Position numbers and translations under genes: made by a program. Below are positions 43,926-51,570 of a DNA stretch of 64,000 bases, one piece after another (the stretch's first letter is position 1; every line of letters begins with the position of its first letter). This stretch comes from Paenibacillus lutrae. Lineage in GTDB: Bacteria > Bacillota > Bacilli > Paenibacillales > NBRC-103111. The stretch is from NCBI RefSeq assembly GCF_009757775.1, contig NZ_RHLK01000003.1, forward strand, positions 373,059 to 437,058. The letters run 5' to 3'. The notes beneath the pieces were generated by a model that was given only the letters and a program-made list of their open reading frames with translations, searched no databases and was not told where the DNA came from.

Positions 43926-45275
43926 ATGTGGACGACTCTTGCACTTCCCCTGCTCGCCGGATTATCTGTTTTTTTGTTTGGCATGAAAATGATGGAGCTG
44001 GCGCTGCACCAGCTCGCCGGCCCCCACATCTACCGGTTTCTCGAAACCGCAACGAAGACACCGGCACACGGCCTGGCCACCGGCACAGCACTGACGGCGC
44101 TGCTCCAGAGCAGCAGCGCCGTCACCGTCATCTCGATCGGCCTGGTCAACGCCGGTGTGCTCACCTTCCCGAGAACACTCGGGATCATCCTCGGCACGAA
44201 CATCGGCACGTGTCTGACGACCGAGCTGATCGGGCTGAACGCAGCGGGCATCGCAATCCCGCTGCTGCTGGCTTCCGCTGCCGTCTGGCTCGGCAGCTGG
44301 CTGGTCTCGCCGGGAGCAGGCCCAGGCCCCCGGACGGCCGCGGGTCGCCTGCACGAAGCGCGGGGCTTGCCCCGCAGCGCAGACCTCCGCGGGAACGCCC
44401 CCACAAGCGGAGCGCCGGGGTCGGCGGAACTTGCCCCGGGCGGAACATCGGCGCAGCCGGCGGTCCACATACACGGCGGGCCGGGCGGCCGCCCGCAGCG
44501 GCTGCTGCATACGTCAGCCGCTCGCTCAGCAGACAACTGCCTGCCGGCAGGGCGGGCGGACCGGGGAGTCCGGCTGGCTAGCAGCAGTCTGCGGGTCGAC
44601 TCCCGCCGGACTGACCCCGGCACAAGCATCCCGCCGGCAGGGCAAGCGCATAACAGCCGCGGCCAGACGGGCCCTGGTGGCGGGCGGGCGGGCAAACCCG
44701 GGAAGCCCCGCCGCTGGCTGCACGGCGTACGCTACGCCGCGCTGGCCGCTTCCGGGTTCTCACTTGTGCTGATCGGCATCCAAATCATGCAGAGCATCGG
44801 CCCTGCACTCGAGAACCTCGGCCTGTTCGCCTGGTTCATCGAGCACGCTAAGATCAGCCTGCTGTGGGGAATAGCCGCCGGGGCCGCCGTAGCGGCACTC
44901 ATTCACAGCAGCAGTGCCGTCATTGTCATGTCGATGGGGTTCGCCGCCAGCGGCGTCATCTCCCCGGAGCTCGGGATCGCCATTACCATCGGTTCGAATG
45001 TCGGCACCTGTATTACAGCTTGGATGGCAAGCATAGGGGGAACGCGTGCCGGCGTCTTTGTTGCCTGGTCGCACATTCTGCTTAATGTCGGCGGCGCCGC
45101 TTTATTTTTCCCGATGATCGGCTTGCTCCATGATGTCTCCGCCTGGATGACTTCGGATCCATCCGCTCAAATCGCGCGCGCGCAGACTTTATTTAATATC
45201 GCCTGCTCCCTGATTGCTCTGCCGCTTTGCTACCTGCCCTTCAGCCGCAGCAAAAGTCTCCAGCCGCATACGTAA
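43926..45275 (+). CDS. Na/Pi cotransporter family protein with a large GC-rich central insert
   Basis: A 449-aa NptA/YqeW-type transporter. The two inverted halves each have the family QSSS-type motif: LLQSSSAVTVISIG near 60 and LIHSSSAVIVMSMG near 325. Membrane segments fill residues 1-130 and 275-430. Between them lies a hydrophilic stretch of about 140 residues rich in Gly, Arg, Ala, Pro and Ser with no recognisable domain, coded by the most GC-rich DNA of the window (44310-44720). Bacillus YqeW has about 305 residues without it. In Bacillus the gene stands between mtaB and rpsU; here it is 6 kb from mtaB on the other strand. Confidence 0.85.
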   Translation: MWTTLALPLLAGLSVFLFGMKMMELALHQLAGPHIYRFLETATKTPAHGLATGTALTALLQSSSAVTVISIGLVNAGVLTFPRTLGIILGTNIGTCLTTELIGLNAAGIAIPLLLASAAVWLGSWLVSPGAGPGPRTAAGRLHEARGLPRSADLRGNAPTSGAPGSAELAPGGTSAQPAVHIHGGPGGRPQRLLHTSAARSADNCLPAGRADRGVRLASSSLRVDSRRTDPGTSIPPAGQAHNSRGQTGPGGGRAGKPGKPRRWLHGVRYAALAASGFSLVLIGIQIMQSIGPALENLGLFAWFIEHAKISLLWGIAAGAAVAALIHSSSAVIVMSMGFAASGVISPELGIAITIGSNVGTCITAWMASIGGTRAGVFVAWSHILLNVGGAALFFPMIGLLHDVSAWMTSDPSAQIARAQTLFNIACSLIALPLCYLPFSRSKSLQPHT

Positions 45276-45280
45276 GCTCA

Positions 45281-45316
45281 GGCCGGACCCGTGCTCCGCA
45301 GCGGTTCCGGCTTTTA
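45281..45316 (+). terminator. terminator of the Na/Pi cotransporter gene
   Basis: GCCGGACC (45282-45289) pairs with the GGTTCCGGC arm (45303-45311) with one bulge, followed by TTTT. It begins 6 bp beyond the stop. Confidence 0.75.
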
Positions 45317-45350
45317 TTGCCCGTATTGCCTGTATTGCCCGTATTGCCGC
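45315..45350. repeat. 9-bp tandem repeat, four copies
   Basis: Four copies of TATTGCCCG with single-base changes, placed between the Na/Pi terminator and the 3' end of the Nudix gene; not coding. Confidence 0.85.
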
Positions 45351-45356
45351 CGGGCG

Positions 45357-45782
45357 CTACGCCCGAAATCCTATTTTATCCAGAGCTTTACGCAGAACGC
45401 CGTCATTATTATCATAACCGGCTTGTACCTGTTTCTCCCACGCCTCTTCCGGAGAGAACCACTCTACACCGTTTATTTCCTCAATCTGTGCCTGCAAGTC
45501 GCCTCCGACGGCCTCCACCAGGTAATAGTGCACTTCCTTATGTACCGTGCCGTACTCTTTATGCTCGTAATCATACGTTATCCTCTCAAGAGGCTCTACA
45601 ATACGCCCGGTAATACCTGTTTCCTCGTTAATTTCCCGCAGCGCTGTTTCTTCAATGGTTTCACCCGGTTCCATCTTCCCCTTAGGAATCGTCATCTTCC
45701 CGAATCGGTCCTGGATCAGCTGCACTTCTGTCCGTCCGTCTTTCTCACGGAACACCACACCGCCGCCTGATATTTCTTTCAT
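45357..45782 (-). CDS. Nudix hydrolase
   Basis: A 141-aa Nudix enzyme. The Nudix box G-x5-E-x7-R-E-x2-E-E-x-G is complete in GKMEPGETIEETALREINEE near residues 37-56, so it should bind magnesium and cleave a nucleoside diphosphate-linked compound. GGGVVFREKDG and the PKGKMEPGE stretch resemble the Ap4A-type or general MutT-like branch; the substrate is unclear. The ATG at 45782 has AAAGGAT upstream; a longer frame to 45929 has no family similarity. It may have a leader of over 200 bases. Confidence 0.88.
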   Translation of the reverse strand: MKEISGGGVVFREKDGRTEVQLIQDRFGKMTIPKGKMEPGETIEETALREINEETGITGRIVEPLERITYDYEHKEYGTVHKEVHYYLVEAVGGDLQAQIEEINGVEWFSPEEAWEKQVQAGYDNNDGVLRKALDKIGFRA

Positions 45783-46112
45783 TGGAACCATCCTTTCACA
45801 ATCCTCGTAAAGTCTTGCTTTAGTCACGCCTTTCATTCTAACTAATAAGCAGCCGGACAAGCAACAGGGTTTCGCAGATAACCGGAAGAAACGAACAGAT
45901 CGGCTCCGCCAAAACCTCGCAGCCACCAATAAACTTCAGACCTTCGCTCCGGTGCGCCGGAGAGTTACGGCAGCCGAAAGACTTCTTGATAGCTTTGCTC
46001 GGTATTAACCGTACATATATATACCACAATCACCAGCCCTTAAGGACTGGTGATTGTGTCTTCCTTATATGATTTATGTCCAGCCGCAGCAACGTTAAAC
46101 CAAAGCTCAAGT
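45783..46112. other. region between pbp and the Nudix gene with possible structured leader
   Basis: No gene seen. It contains a perfect inverted repeat (46025-46058), a possible extended -10 promoter for the Nudix gene (minus-strand TGGTATATAT near 46014-46026), and a GCAAAGCTA...GGCTGCCG segment (45969-46000) that slightly resembles the second half of a GEMM-I cyclic-di-GMP riboswitch. The first half was not found. Confidence 0.4.
46025..46058. repeat. perfect 12-bp inverted repeat
   Basis: CACAATCACCAG (46025-46036) and its exact reverse complement (46047-46058) flank a 10-base, itself partly self-complementary, loop. No U run follows on either strand, so it is either a weak terminator for pbp or an operator or RNA hairpin. 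Confidence 0.8.
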
Positions 46113-48521
46113 TTATTTGCCGCTTTCTTTGACAGGCGGCGTTTTTACGGGCTCTGTCACGACCGGTTTGTCCTTCCCGTTGTCCTTATCCGGCTTACCC
46201 GGTTCCTTGGACGAGCTGTCATCCTCTTTACCGGGACGGTCTTGATCCGTCTGGTCTGTTTTGTCTTTGTCCGGTTTGTCTTTGCCCGGTTTATCCTTGC
46301 TTCCTTCAGAATCGTTCTTATCTCCGCCATTCCCCTTATTATTAGAAGGACCTGTCGTTTCCTTATCCGGCTTATGAGCTGTATCGCCATTCTTAGCCGG
46401 AGTAGCCGCCGGAGTAGGACTTGGAGAAACGTCCGCTCTGTCAACCTTCTTAATCGGAGAATCCGTCTTGCCCGAGCTTCTCCTGCGTTCAGACGAGTCA
46501 TCGGCTGAAGCATACAGTTTATCTTCTTCTCCGTTGATTCTCTGAATTTTACCGCCGGCCAGTCTATATCCTTTGGGCGGCTGGAAAGCGATGACCGGAC
46601 GGTTTTTGAGTGCTCCGCTCATAACCTTAGCGAACAGTTCCCCCGGAAGCGTTCCGCCTTCTGACGGAATATAATGCTCCCGGTTCGTGACGGGATAACC
46701 GACCCAGACAGCCGTTACCAGCTCAGGGGTATACCCCACGAACCAGGCATCTTTCATTCCGTTGATTACTTTGCCTGATCCTGTTCTGAATTCAGCCACA
46801 TCCGGCAGCTGCGTCGTTCCCGTCTTGCCGGCAACCGGATACTTGATCCGGGCACTGCGGCCCGTGCCATCCGTTACTACCTTCTGCATCATCTGCGTCA
46901 TGGTATATGCGGTGTTCGCATCGATGATCTGGTTCGTCTGCGGTTTTTCCTGCAGAACAACGTTACCGCTGCGGTCCACAATTTTGGATACCGCATAAGC
47001 CTTGGACAGTTTGCCGTTATTGGCATACATCGTATAAGCCTGAGCCATAACAAGCGGCGAGGTGCCGTATTTCAGTCCGCCCAGCGCCAGACCGTACACA
47101 CGGTCATCGTCTTCGAGCGGCAGACCGGCTTTGCGGCCGAAATCCATCGCTTTGCCGATCCCCACTTCTTTCATCAATGCTACCGCCGGCACGTTATAAG
47201 ATTGCATCAGTGCAGTCTCCATCGTTACCCAGCCATGGAACCGCTGGCCGGAATTGCCCGGCTTGTAGCTGTTTCCGAATTCCGTCTCCACATCATTGAT
47301 CAAATCTTGCGGCTTGAACCCCGCCAATAAAGCAGGCGTATATACGACAACCGGTTTGATCGTCGATCCCGGTTGACGCTGCAGCTGTGTCGCATAATTG
47401 AAAGCCCGGAATTCACGCTTGTCGCTGCGCGAGCCGACCAGTCCGCGAATGGCGCCCGTCTTTGAATCCAGCACAATGACGGAGCTTTGCAGGCCGCCTT
47501 TATCGCCCGGGAAATTTTTCTTCTCCATGTACACGGCCTCAGCGGCGTCCTGGACAGCCGGATCCAGATTCGTATAGATCTGAAGACCGGAAGAAAGAAT
47601 TTCCTGCTCGGACATTTTGGTTTTGCTCAGCGTTTCCTCGATCACGTGATCCACATAGCTTGGATATTTGTTCGTGGCCGCGAGCGACGATTTGTCCGTC
47701 AGTTTAATCGGCTCGCTCTGAGCCTCATTCTTCTGCTCCGCTGTTATTTTCCCCTGCTCCGCCATCAAAGAGAGCACAAGATCACGGCGTTCCTTAGCCT
47801 TCTCTATATTGTTCAGCGGTGAATATACGTTCGGTGATTTCGGCAGCCCTGCAAGCAGCGCCGCTTCGGCAAGCGTCAATTTCGAAGCATTCTTGTCAAA
47901 ATAAGTCTGGGAAGCCCGCTCGATCCCCCACGCTCCTCTGCCGTAATAAATATAATTCAAATACAGCTCCAGAATTTGATTCTTGTTGTAGTTCTTTTCG
48001 ATTTTCAAGGCAGCTACGGCTTCATTCACTTTTCTTTCCAGCGTCTGCTCGGAAGAGAATAGCATTACCTTGGCCAGCTGCTGTGTAATGGTACTTCCTC
48101 CCTGAACCACATCACCGTTTCGTAAATTCGTGTACATGGCGCGGCTGAGGCCTTTAAAGTCAATTCCTCCATGCTCATAGAACCTGGAATCTTCCACGGC
48201 AATGATGGCATTCTTCAAATTCTCCGGAAAATCAGATAGCGGTATGTACTCCATCCGTGAATTGGTTAATTCCGTTATCAGTTTCTCATTGGCATCGTAA
48301 ATCCGGAGCGATTGAGGCGGTTCCTGAGACAGTTTGGTGATATCGGTCTGCTCGTACATGGTGTATCCGGTTTTGGCAGCCCAACCGGCCGCTCCAAGAC
48401 CGATCGTCAGCATACCTATGAAGACAACCCCTGCGATTCTGCGAACCGCTTTCTTTTTCTTTTTTTTAGGCGCCGTAACAGTTGTCTTCTCTAGCTCGGC
48501 TTTGTCCTGCTTGTTGGCCAT
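46113..48521 (-). CDS. class A penicillin-binding protein (PBP1A-type)
   Basis: An 802-aa bifunctional peptidoglycan synthase. After a Lys-rich cytoplasmic start (about 1-27) and one membrane segment (about 29-50) come the glycosyltransferase domain with EDSRFYEHGGID near 95 and GGSTITQQLAK near 125, and the transpeptidase domain with SxxK in PGSTIKP near 370, SYN near 425 and KTGTT near 545. The last 130 residues are a Lys/Asp/Pro/Gly-rich tail with GKDKPDKDK repeats, probably a disordered wall-binding region. The ATG at 48521 has GGAGGGGG upstream. Monocistronic. Confidence 0.95.
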   Translation of the reverse strand: MANKQDKAELEKTTVTAPKKKKKKAVRRIAGVVFIGMLTIGLGAAGWAAKTGYTMYEQTDITKLSQEPPQSLRIYDANEKLITELTNSRMEYIPLSDFPENLKNAIIAVEDSRFYEHGGIDFKGLSRAMYTNLRNGDVVQGGSTITQQLAKVMLFSSEQTLERKVNEAVAALKIEKNYNKNQILELYLNYIYYGRGAWGIERASQTYFDKNASKLTLAEAALLAGLPKSPNVYSPLNNIEKAKERRDLVLSLMAEQGKITAEQKNEAQSEPIKLTDKSSLAATNKYPSYVDHVIEETLSKTKMSEQEILSSGLQIYTNLDPAVQDAAEAVYMEKKNFPGDKGGLQSSVIVLDSKTGAIRGLVGSRSDKREFRAFNYATQLQRQPGSTIKPVVVYTPALLAGFKPQDLINDVETEFGNSYKPGNSGQRFHGWVTMETALMQSYNVPAVALMKEVGIGKAMDFGRKAGLPLEDDDRVYGLALGGLKYGTSPLVMAQAYTMYANNGKLSKAYAVSKIVDRSGNVVLQEKPQTNQIIDANTAYTMTQMMQKVVTDGTGRSARIKYPVAGKTGTTQLPDVAEFRTGSGKVINGMKDAWFVGYTPELVTAVWVGYPVTNREHYIPSEGGTLPGELFAKVMSGALKNRPVIAFQPPKGYRLAGGKIQRINGEEDKLYASADDSSERRRSSGKTDSPIKKVDRADVSPSPTPAATPAKNGDTAHKPDKETTGPSNNKGNGGDKNDSEGSKDKPGKDKPDKDKTDQTDQDRPGKEDDSSSKEPGKPDKDNGKDKPVVTEPVKTPPVKESGK

Positions 48522-48833
48522 AAGTCCCCCTCCGTCCAACGTCTATGGAAGTTCTCTTTTACCTCTTACCCAACAGTGCTCTCTATCTAAACGTGCAAAA
48601 GTAAATAAGCTCCATAACAAAGAAAAACAGCGTCAGGAGTACGCTGTCTTTCTTTATGAGAGGAACGTTGCGGATAAATTTACTCAAAGTTTGCGGGGAA
48701 GCTGTAAGGGACTGCTTCCGTAATCCGGACTGCCACATACAGCTTAATAAGAAGGAACGGTCAAACGGAGAAATAATAGGCTGCAAAGCAGATTGCTTCC
48801 TGTTTATTTATCGGCTGCGGATGAAAATAGTCC
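48522..48833. other. region between pbp and ssuA
   Basis: No gene seen. It holds the ssuA terminator (48619-48655) and the presumed pbp promoter; the remainder is unassigned. Confidence 0.5.
48619..48655 (-). terminator. terminator of the ssuD-ssuA operon
   Basis: A 15-position stem with one mismatch (48655-48641 with 48633-48619); the minus strand ends in TTTTTCTTT. It lies about 180 bp beyond the ssuA stop and could work in both directions. Confidence 0.75.
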
Positions 48834-49898
48834 CTATGGAGCAGCGGGGACAGCGGCAGTTCCCCCCACCTGAGCCAGTGCCTGCTTGATAAAGGTATTG
48901 TCCACGACCTTCGTAACATCAATTTGCTGCTTAATCGCTTCATTCTCGTACATGAAGTCCGCCGTTGTCTGCTGCGCTTCTATAAATTCATCCGAAATAA
49001 CGGCATTCATCGGCTCCGTATTCTCTAGAATTTTCCGCACCGTCTCAGGCTCCAGTTTCTTGGCCTTGGCTAATATCTCGGCCGCTTCATCCCGATGCTC
49101 CTGCATCCACAGGCGTGACTCTTCATAGGTTTTCAAGAACAGCACGGTTAAGTCGGGGTGTTCCTTCGTGAATGCGGTTCGCGCGACAGCAAATCCGGGT
49201 CCAAGCAGATTCAGCTCCTCCCCATCGGTAAGAATGCGGGCGCCTGATGATTCGACTTCATTGGTGATAAAAGGCTCCCAGATGGCCCATGCGTCTACAG
49301 CACCCGAACCAAAAGCCGGTTTAGCCTCATCCGGCTGCAGCTGGACGATCTTGATGTCCTTAGGCTGCACGTTCGCCTCCTGCAGTGCTCTGTATAAGAA
49401 AATCCAGCTGCTGCTCCCTTTGGCTACAGCTACCTTCTTTCCTTTTAAATCCTGGACGGATTGTATCGGACTTCCTTTGGGCAGCAGGATGGCGTTGCCT
49501 TTTTTACCGTCCCCGGTAACAGCGATTTCTTTAAAATCCAGATTGGATGCCTGGGCGGCGATAACAGGTCCGTTACCGACCATTCCGAAATCCAGGCGCC
49601 CGGCTGTAATCGCTTCAAAATGAGGAGGTCCGCTTTGGAACTCATGCCATTTCACCTCGGCTCCCACCTGGGCGTACGCCTCCTCGAACCACTTCTTCTC
49701 CCTGGCGATCAACAGTGGTCCAAGGCTGTGCTGGATGCCGATGTTAACCACTGTCTTCTCTTTCTTCTCGCCCAGGGAAGCATCCGATTCCCCTCCGCTT
49801 GAAGCCAGCTTAGCGGAACAGCCCATTAACCCCGGCACAATAAGTGCTGCGGCAAGTAAAAACGACATATACCGGGTTTTACGTCCTTTCAGCATCAT
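48834..49898 (-). CDS. ssuA: aliphatic sulfonate ABC transporter substrate-binding lipoprotein
   Basis: A 354-aa SsuA-type binding protein. The lipobox LMGCS places the lipid-bearing Cys near residue 27. The mature part has the family pattern NIGIQHSLGPLLIAREKKWFEE, GNGPVIAAQASN and KGKKVAVAKGSSSWIFLYRAL, followed by WAIWEPF. It would deliver sulfonates to a membrane permease. It follows ssuD by 85 bp in one operon, but the permease (ssuC) and ATPase (ssuB) genes that normally accompany it are not in this window. Confidence 0.9.
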   Translation of the reverse strand: MMLKGRKTRYMSFLLAAALIVPGLMGCSAKLASSGGESDASLGEKKEKTVVNIGIQHSLGPLLIAREKKWFEEAYAQVGAEVKWHEFQSGPPHFEAITAGRLDFGMVGNGPVIAAQASNLDFKEIAVTGDGKKGNAILLPKGSPIQSVQDLKGKKVAVAKGSSSWIFLYRALQEANVQPKDIKIVQLQPDEAKPAFGSGAVDAWAIWEPFITNEVESSGARILTDGEELNLLGPGFAVARTAFTKEHPDLTVLFLKTYEESRLWMQEHRDEAAEILAKAKKLEPETVRKILENTEPMNAVISDEFIEAQQTTADFMYENEAIKQQIDVTKVVDNTFIKQALAQVGGTAAVPAAP

Positions 49899-49983
49899 GC
49901 TCCCCCTTTATTTCCCAAATCAATTGTCACCTTCCGGCGAGTCGTTCCATCCCATTTGTAAAATCCGCGCGACACGTCCTTTT

Positions 49984-51249
49984 TTAAACTTCAACGGTGA
50001 CTTCTTGGTTGGTTGGATTGGTTGGGTTGGTTTGGTTAGTTTGGTTGGTGTAGTTAGTTTGGTTGGTTTGGTTGGTTTGGTTGGTGCGTTGTGCCAGCTT
50101 TTCCTTAAAAACCGGCAGCAGCAGATCTCCCGTAATTTGAGCTTCTTCCAAGTTAGGATAGCCCGATAAAATAAACGACGAGATTCCAATGTCGACAAAC
50201 TCAAGAAGCCTGTCCGCTACCTGCCCGGGCGTACCCACGAATGTCATAGCGCCCCCGCCCCGCAGAATCGAAATTCCGGCCCATAAGTTAGGCCCAACCA
50301 GGTATCCGTTATCACGAGAACCTTCCCGGAGCTGATTCTGCCTCTGCTGGTTCGTGGCATCGGTTTCTTTGAAACGGTGACTGGACCATTCCACCGCATC
50401 CGGCTCTACCTTCGAAATGATTTCCCACGCTTCCTTCCAAGCCTCCTCCTCGGTAGGCCGAACAACGATTTGCGCTCTAAGCCCGTAACGAAGCTCCCGG
50501 ACCGTCCCCTTCTCAGCTCTTACTTCACTCCGAATACGCTCGACTTCTTGAATCTGCTCCTCAATCCACGGAAGAGGCTCTGCCCACATCAAGTAGACAT
50601 CCGATGTTTCCACAGCGGTTCGTTTGCCAGCCTCAGAACTGCCCCCAAAGTAGAGGGGCGGGTGCGGCTGCTGCACAGGCAAAGGCAAGCCCGCTCCGTT
50701 CTCCAGCTCATAGTAGCGGCCTTTAAAATTAACTTTCCCGTCGCCGCCATAGTGGTAACCTCCTCCTGCCAGGAACTTCTCACCGCTGTCGTTCGAGCGC
50801 GTCCATATGCTTTTGACAATATGAAGGAATTCCCGCGTCCGCCCGTAGCGCTCATCGTGCGCCAGCGCCAGAGGATCTCCCGTAGCCTGCAAATCGCTCG
50901 GCGAGCCGCCGGTCACGACGTTAATCAGAGCGCGGCCTCCCGAGATCACATCCAGCGTGGCGGCCATCCGCGCAGCAAGTACGGGAGCGATCAGCCCCGG
51001 TCTAAGGGCAACCAGCGGCTTCAGCTTCTTCGTGTGTACGGCAATAGAGGAGCCGACGATCCATGCATCCAGGCAAGATCCGCCCGTCGGTATCAGTGCA
51101 AAAGTAAATCCGGCCTTTTCCGCTGTCTGGGCGACTTCAATCATGTAATCAGCGGTCGATTCTCTCTCCGGCTCCACACCTATGTACTTGCCGTCACCGG
51201 TCGTGGGGATAAACCAGCCGAACTCCACTTCCTGTTTGCCAACTGTCAT
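49984..51249 (-). CDS. ssuD: FMNH2-dependent alkanesulfonate monooxygenase
   Basis: A 421-aa luciferase-like flavin monooxygenase that splits alkanesulfonates into aldehyde and sulfite as a sulfur source. Family features: EFGWFIPTTGDGKYIG at the start, ARMAATLDVISGGRALINVVTGG, HPPLYFGGSS and GPNLWAGI. Residues 1-392 match the usual length of 360-390. The end carries a repeat tail of about 27 residues made of Thr-Asn-Gln steps (with TNP and TNY variants) and then QEVTVEV, which SsuD proteins normally lack. The tail is coded by a 9-bp tandem repeat. No separate flavin reductase gene is adjacent. Confidence 0.93.
   Translation of the reverse strand: MTVGKQEVEFGWFIPTTGDGKYIGVEPERESTADYMIEVAQTAEKAGFTFALIPTGGSCLDAWIVGSSIAVHTKKLKPLVALRPGLIAPVLAARMAATLDVISGGRALINVVTGGSPSDLQATGDPLALAHDERYGRTREFLHIVKSIWTRSNDSGEKFLAGGGYHYGGDGKVNFKGRYYELENGAGLPLPVQQPHPPLYFGGSSEAGKRTAVETSDVYLMWAEPLPWIEEQIQEVERIRSEVRAEKGTVRELRYGLRAQIVVRPTEEEAWKEAWEIISKVEPDAVEWSSHRFKETDATNQQRQNQLREGSRDNGYLVGPNLWAGISILRGGGAMTFVGTPGQVADRLLEFVDIGISSFILSGYPNLEEAQITGDLLLPVFKEKLAQRTNQTNQTNQTNYTNQTNQTNPTNPTNQEVTVEV
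50005..50087. repeat. 9-bp tandem repeat at the 3' end of ssuD
   Basis: About nine copies of a 9-bp unit (on the minus strand AACCAAACC and variants), in frame with SsuD and coding for Asn-Gln-Thr. The repeat also keeps a second minus frame open (Lys-Pro-Thr), which is a shadow. Confidence 0.93.
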
Positions 51250-51570
51250 ACACTTTCACTCCCTATATAATAGTTAACACATGTATTTACTCGGAATTAT
51301 AAACAAAAAAATTTGTTCTCTTACTTCAGCAGCGTTCCTCAAACAACTGCTGACAAGAATTACAAGCCATAGCTGCCCATCCTGCCACCCTCATTTCTTC
51401 ACTCCTTCCCCTGCTGATAATCAACTCCGCTACTGCTCGGCGGACAACAAAAAAGCCGGAAACAGCAAGCTCAAATCGCTTGTGTCTCCGGCGGTCCGGT
51501 AGAGGGCTTCAATTAGATGTACCCCATCTTATCACCGCATATATGGACTGTCAATACATATTTTACAATT
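51250..51570. other. region between mtaB and ssuD
   Basis: No gene seen. It contains the mtaB terminator (51449-51492) and the ssuD promoter region. A TAATTCCGAGTAAAT stretch (minus strand, 51299-51285) recalls a half-site of the CymR cysteine-metabolism repressor, at low certainty. Confidence 0.45.
51449..51492 (-). terminator. terminator after mtaB
   Basis: GCCGGA and TCCGGC arms with inner CAAGC/GCTTG pairs form a hairpin with small bulges, followed by six U on the minus strand. It lies about 80 bp beyond the mtaB stop and ends the heat-shock/RNA modification gene line. Confidence 0.85.

Noticed and set aside
43874-44581. Long alternative frames across the Na/Pi cotransporter gene on both strands
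   Set aside because: High GC content leaves several frames open; only the 43926-45275 frame has the paired transporter motifs.
49920-50204. Minus frame with Lys-Pro-Thr repeats at the ssuD 3' end
   Set aside because: It is a frame-shifted reading of the ssuD tandem repeat with no start signal.
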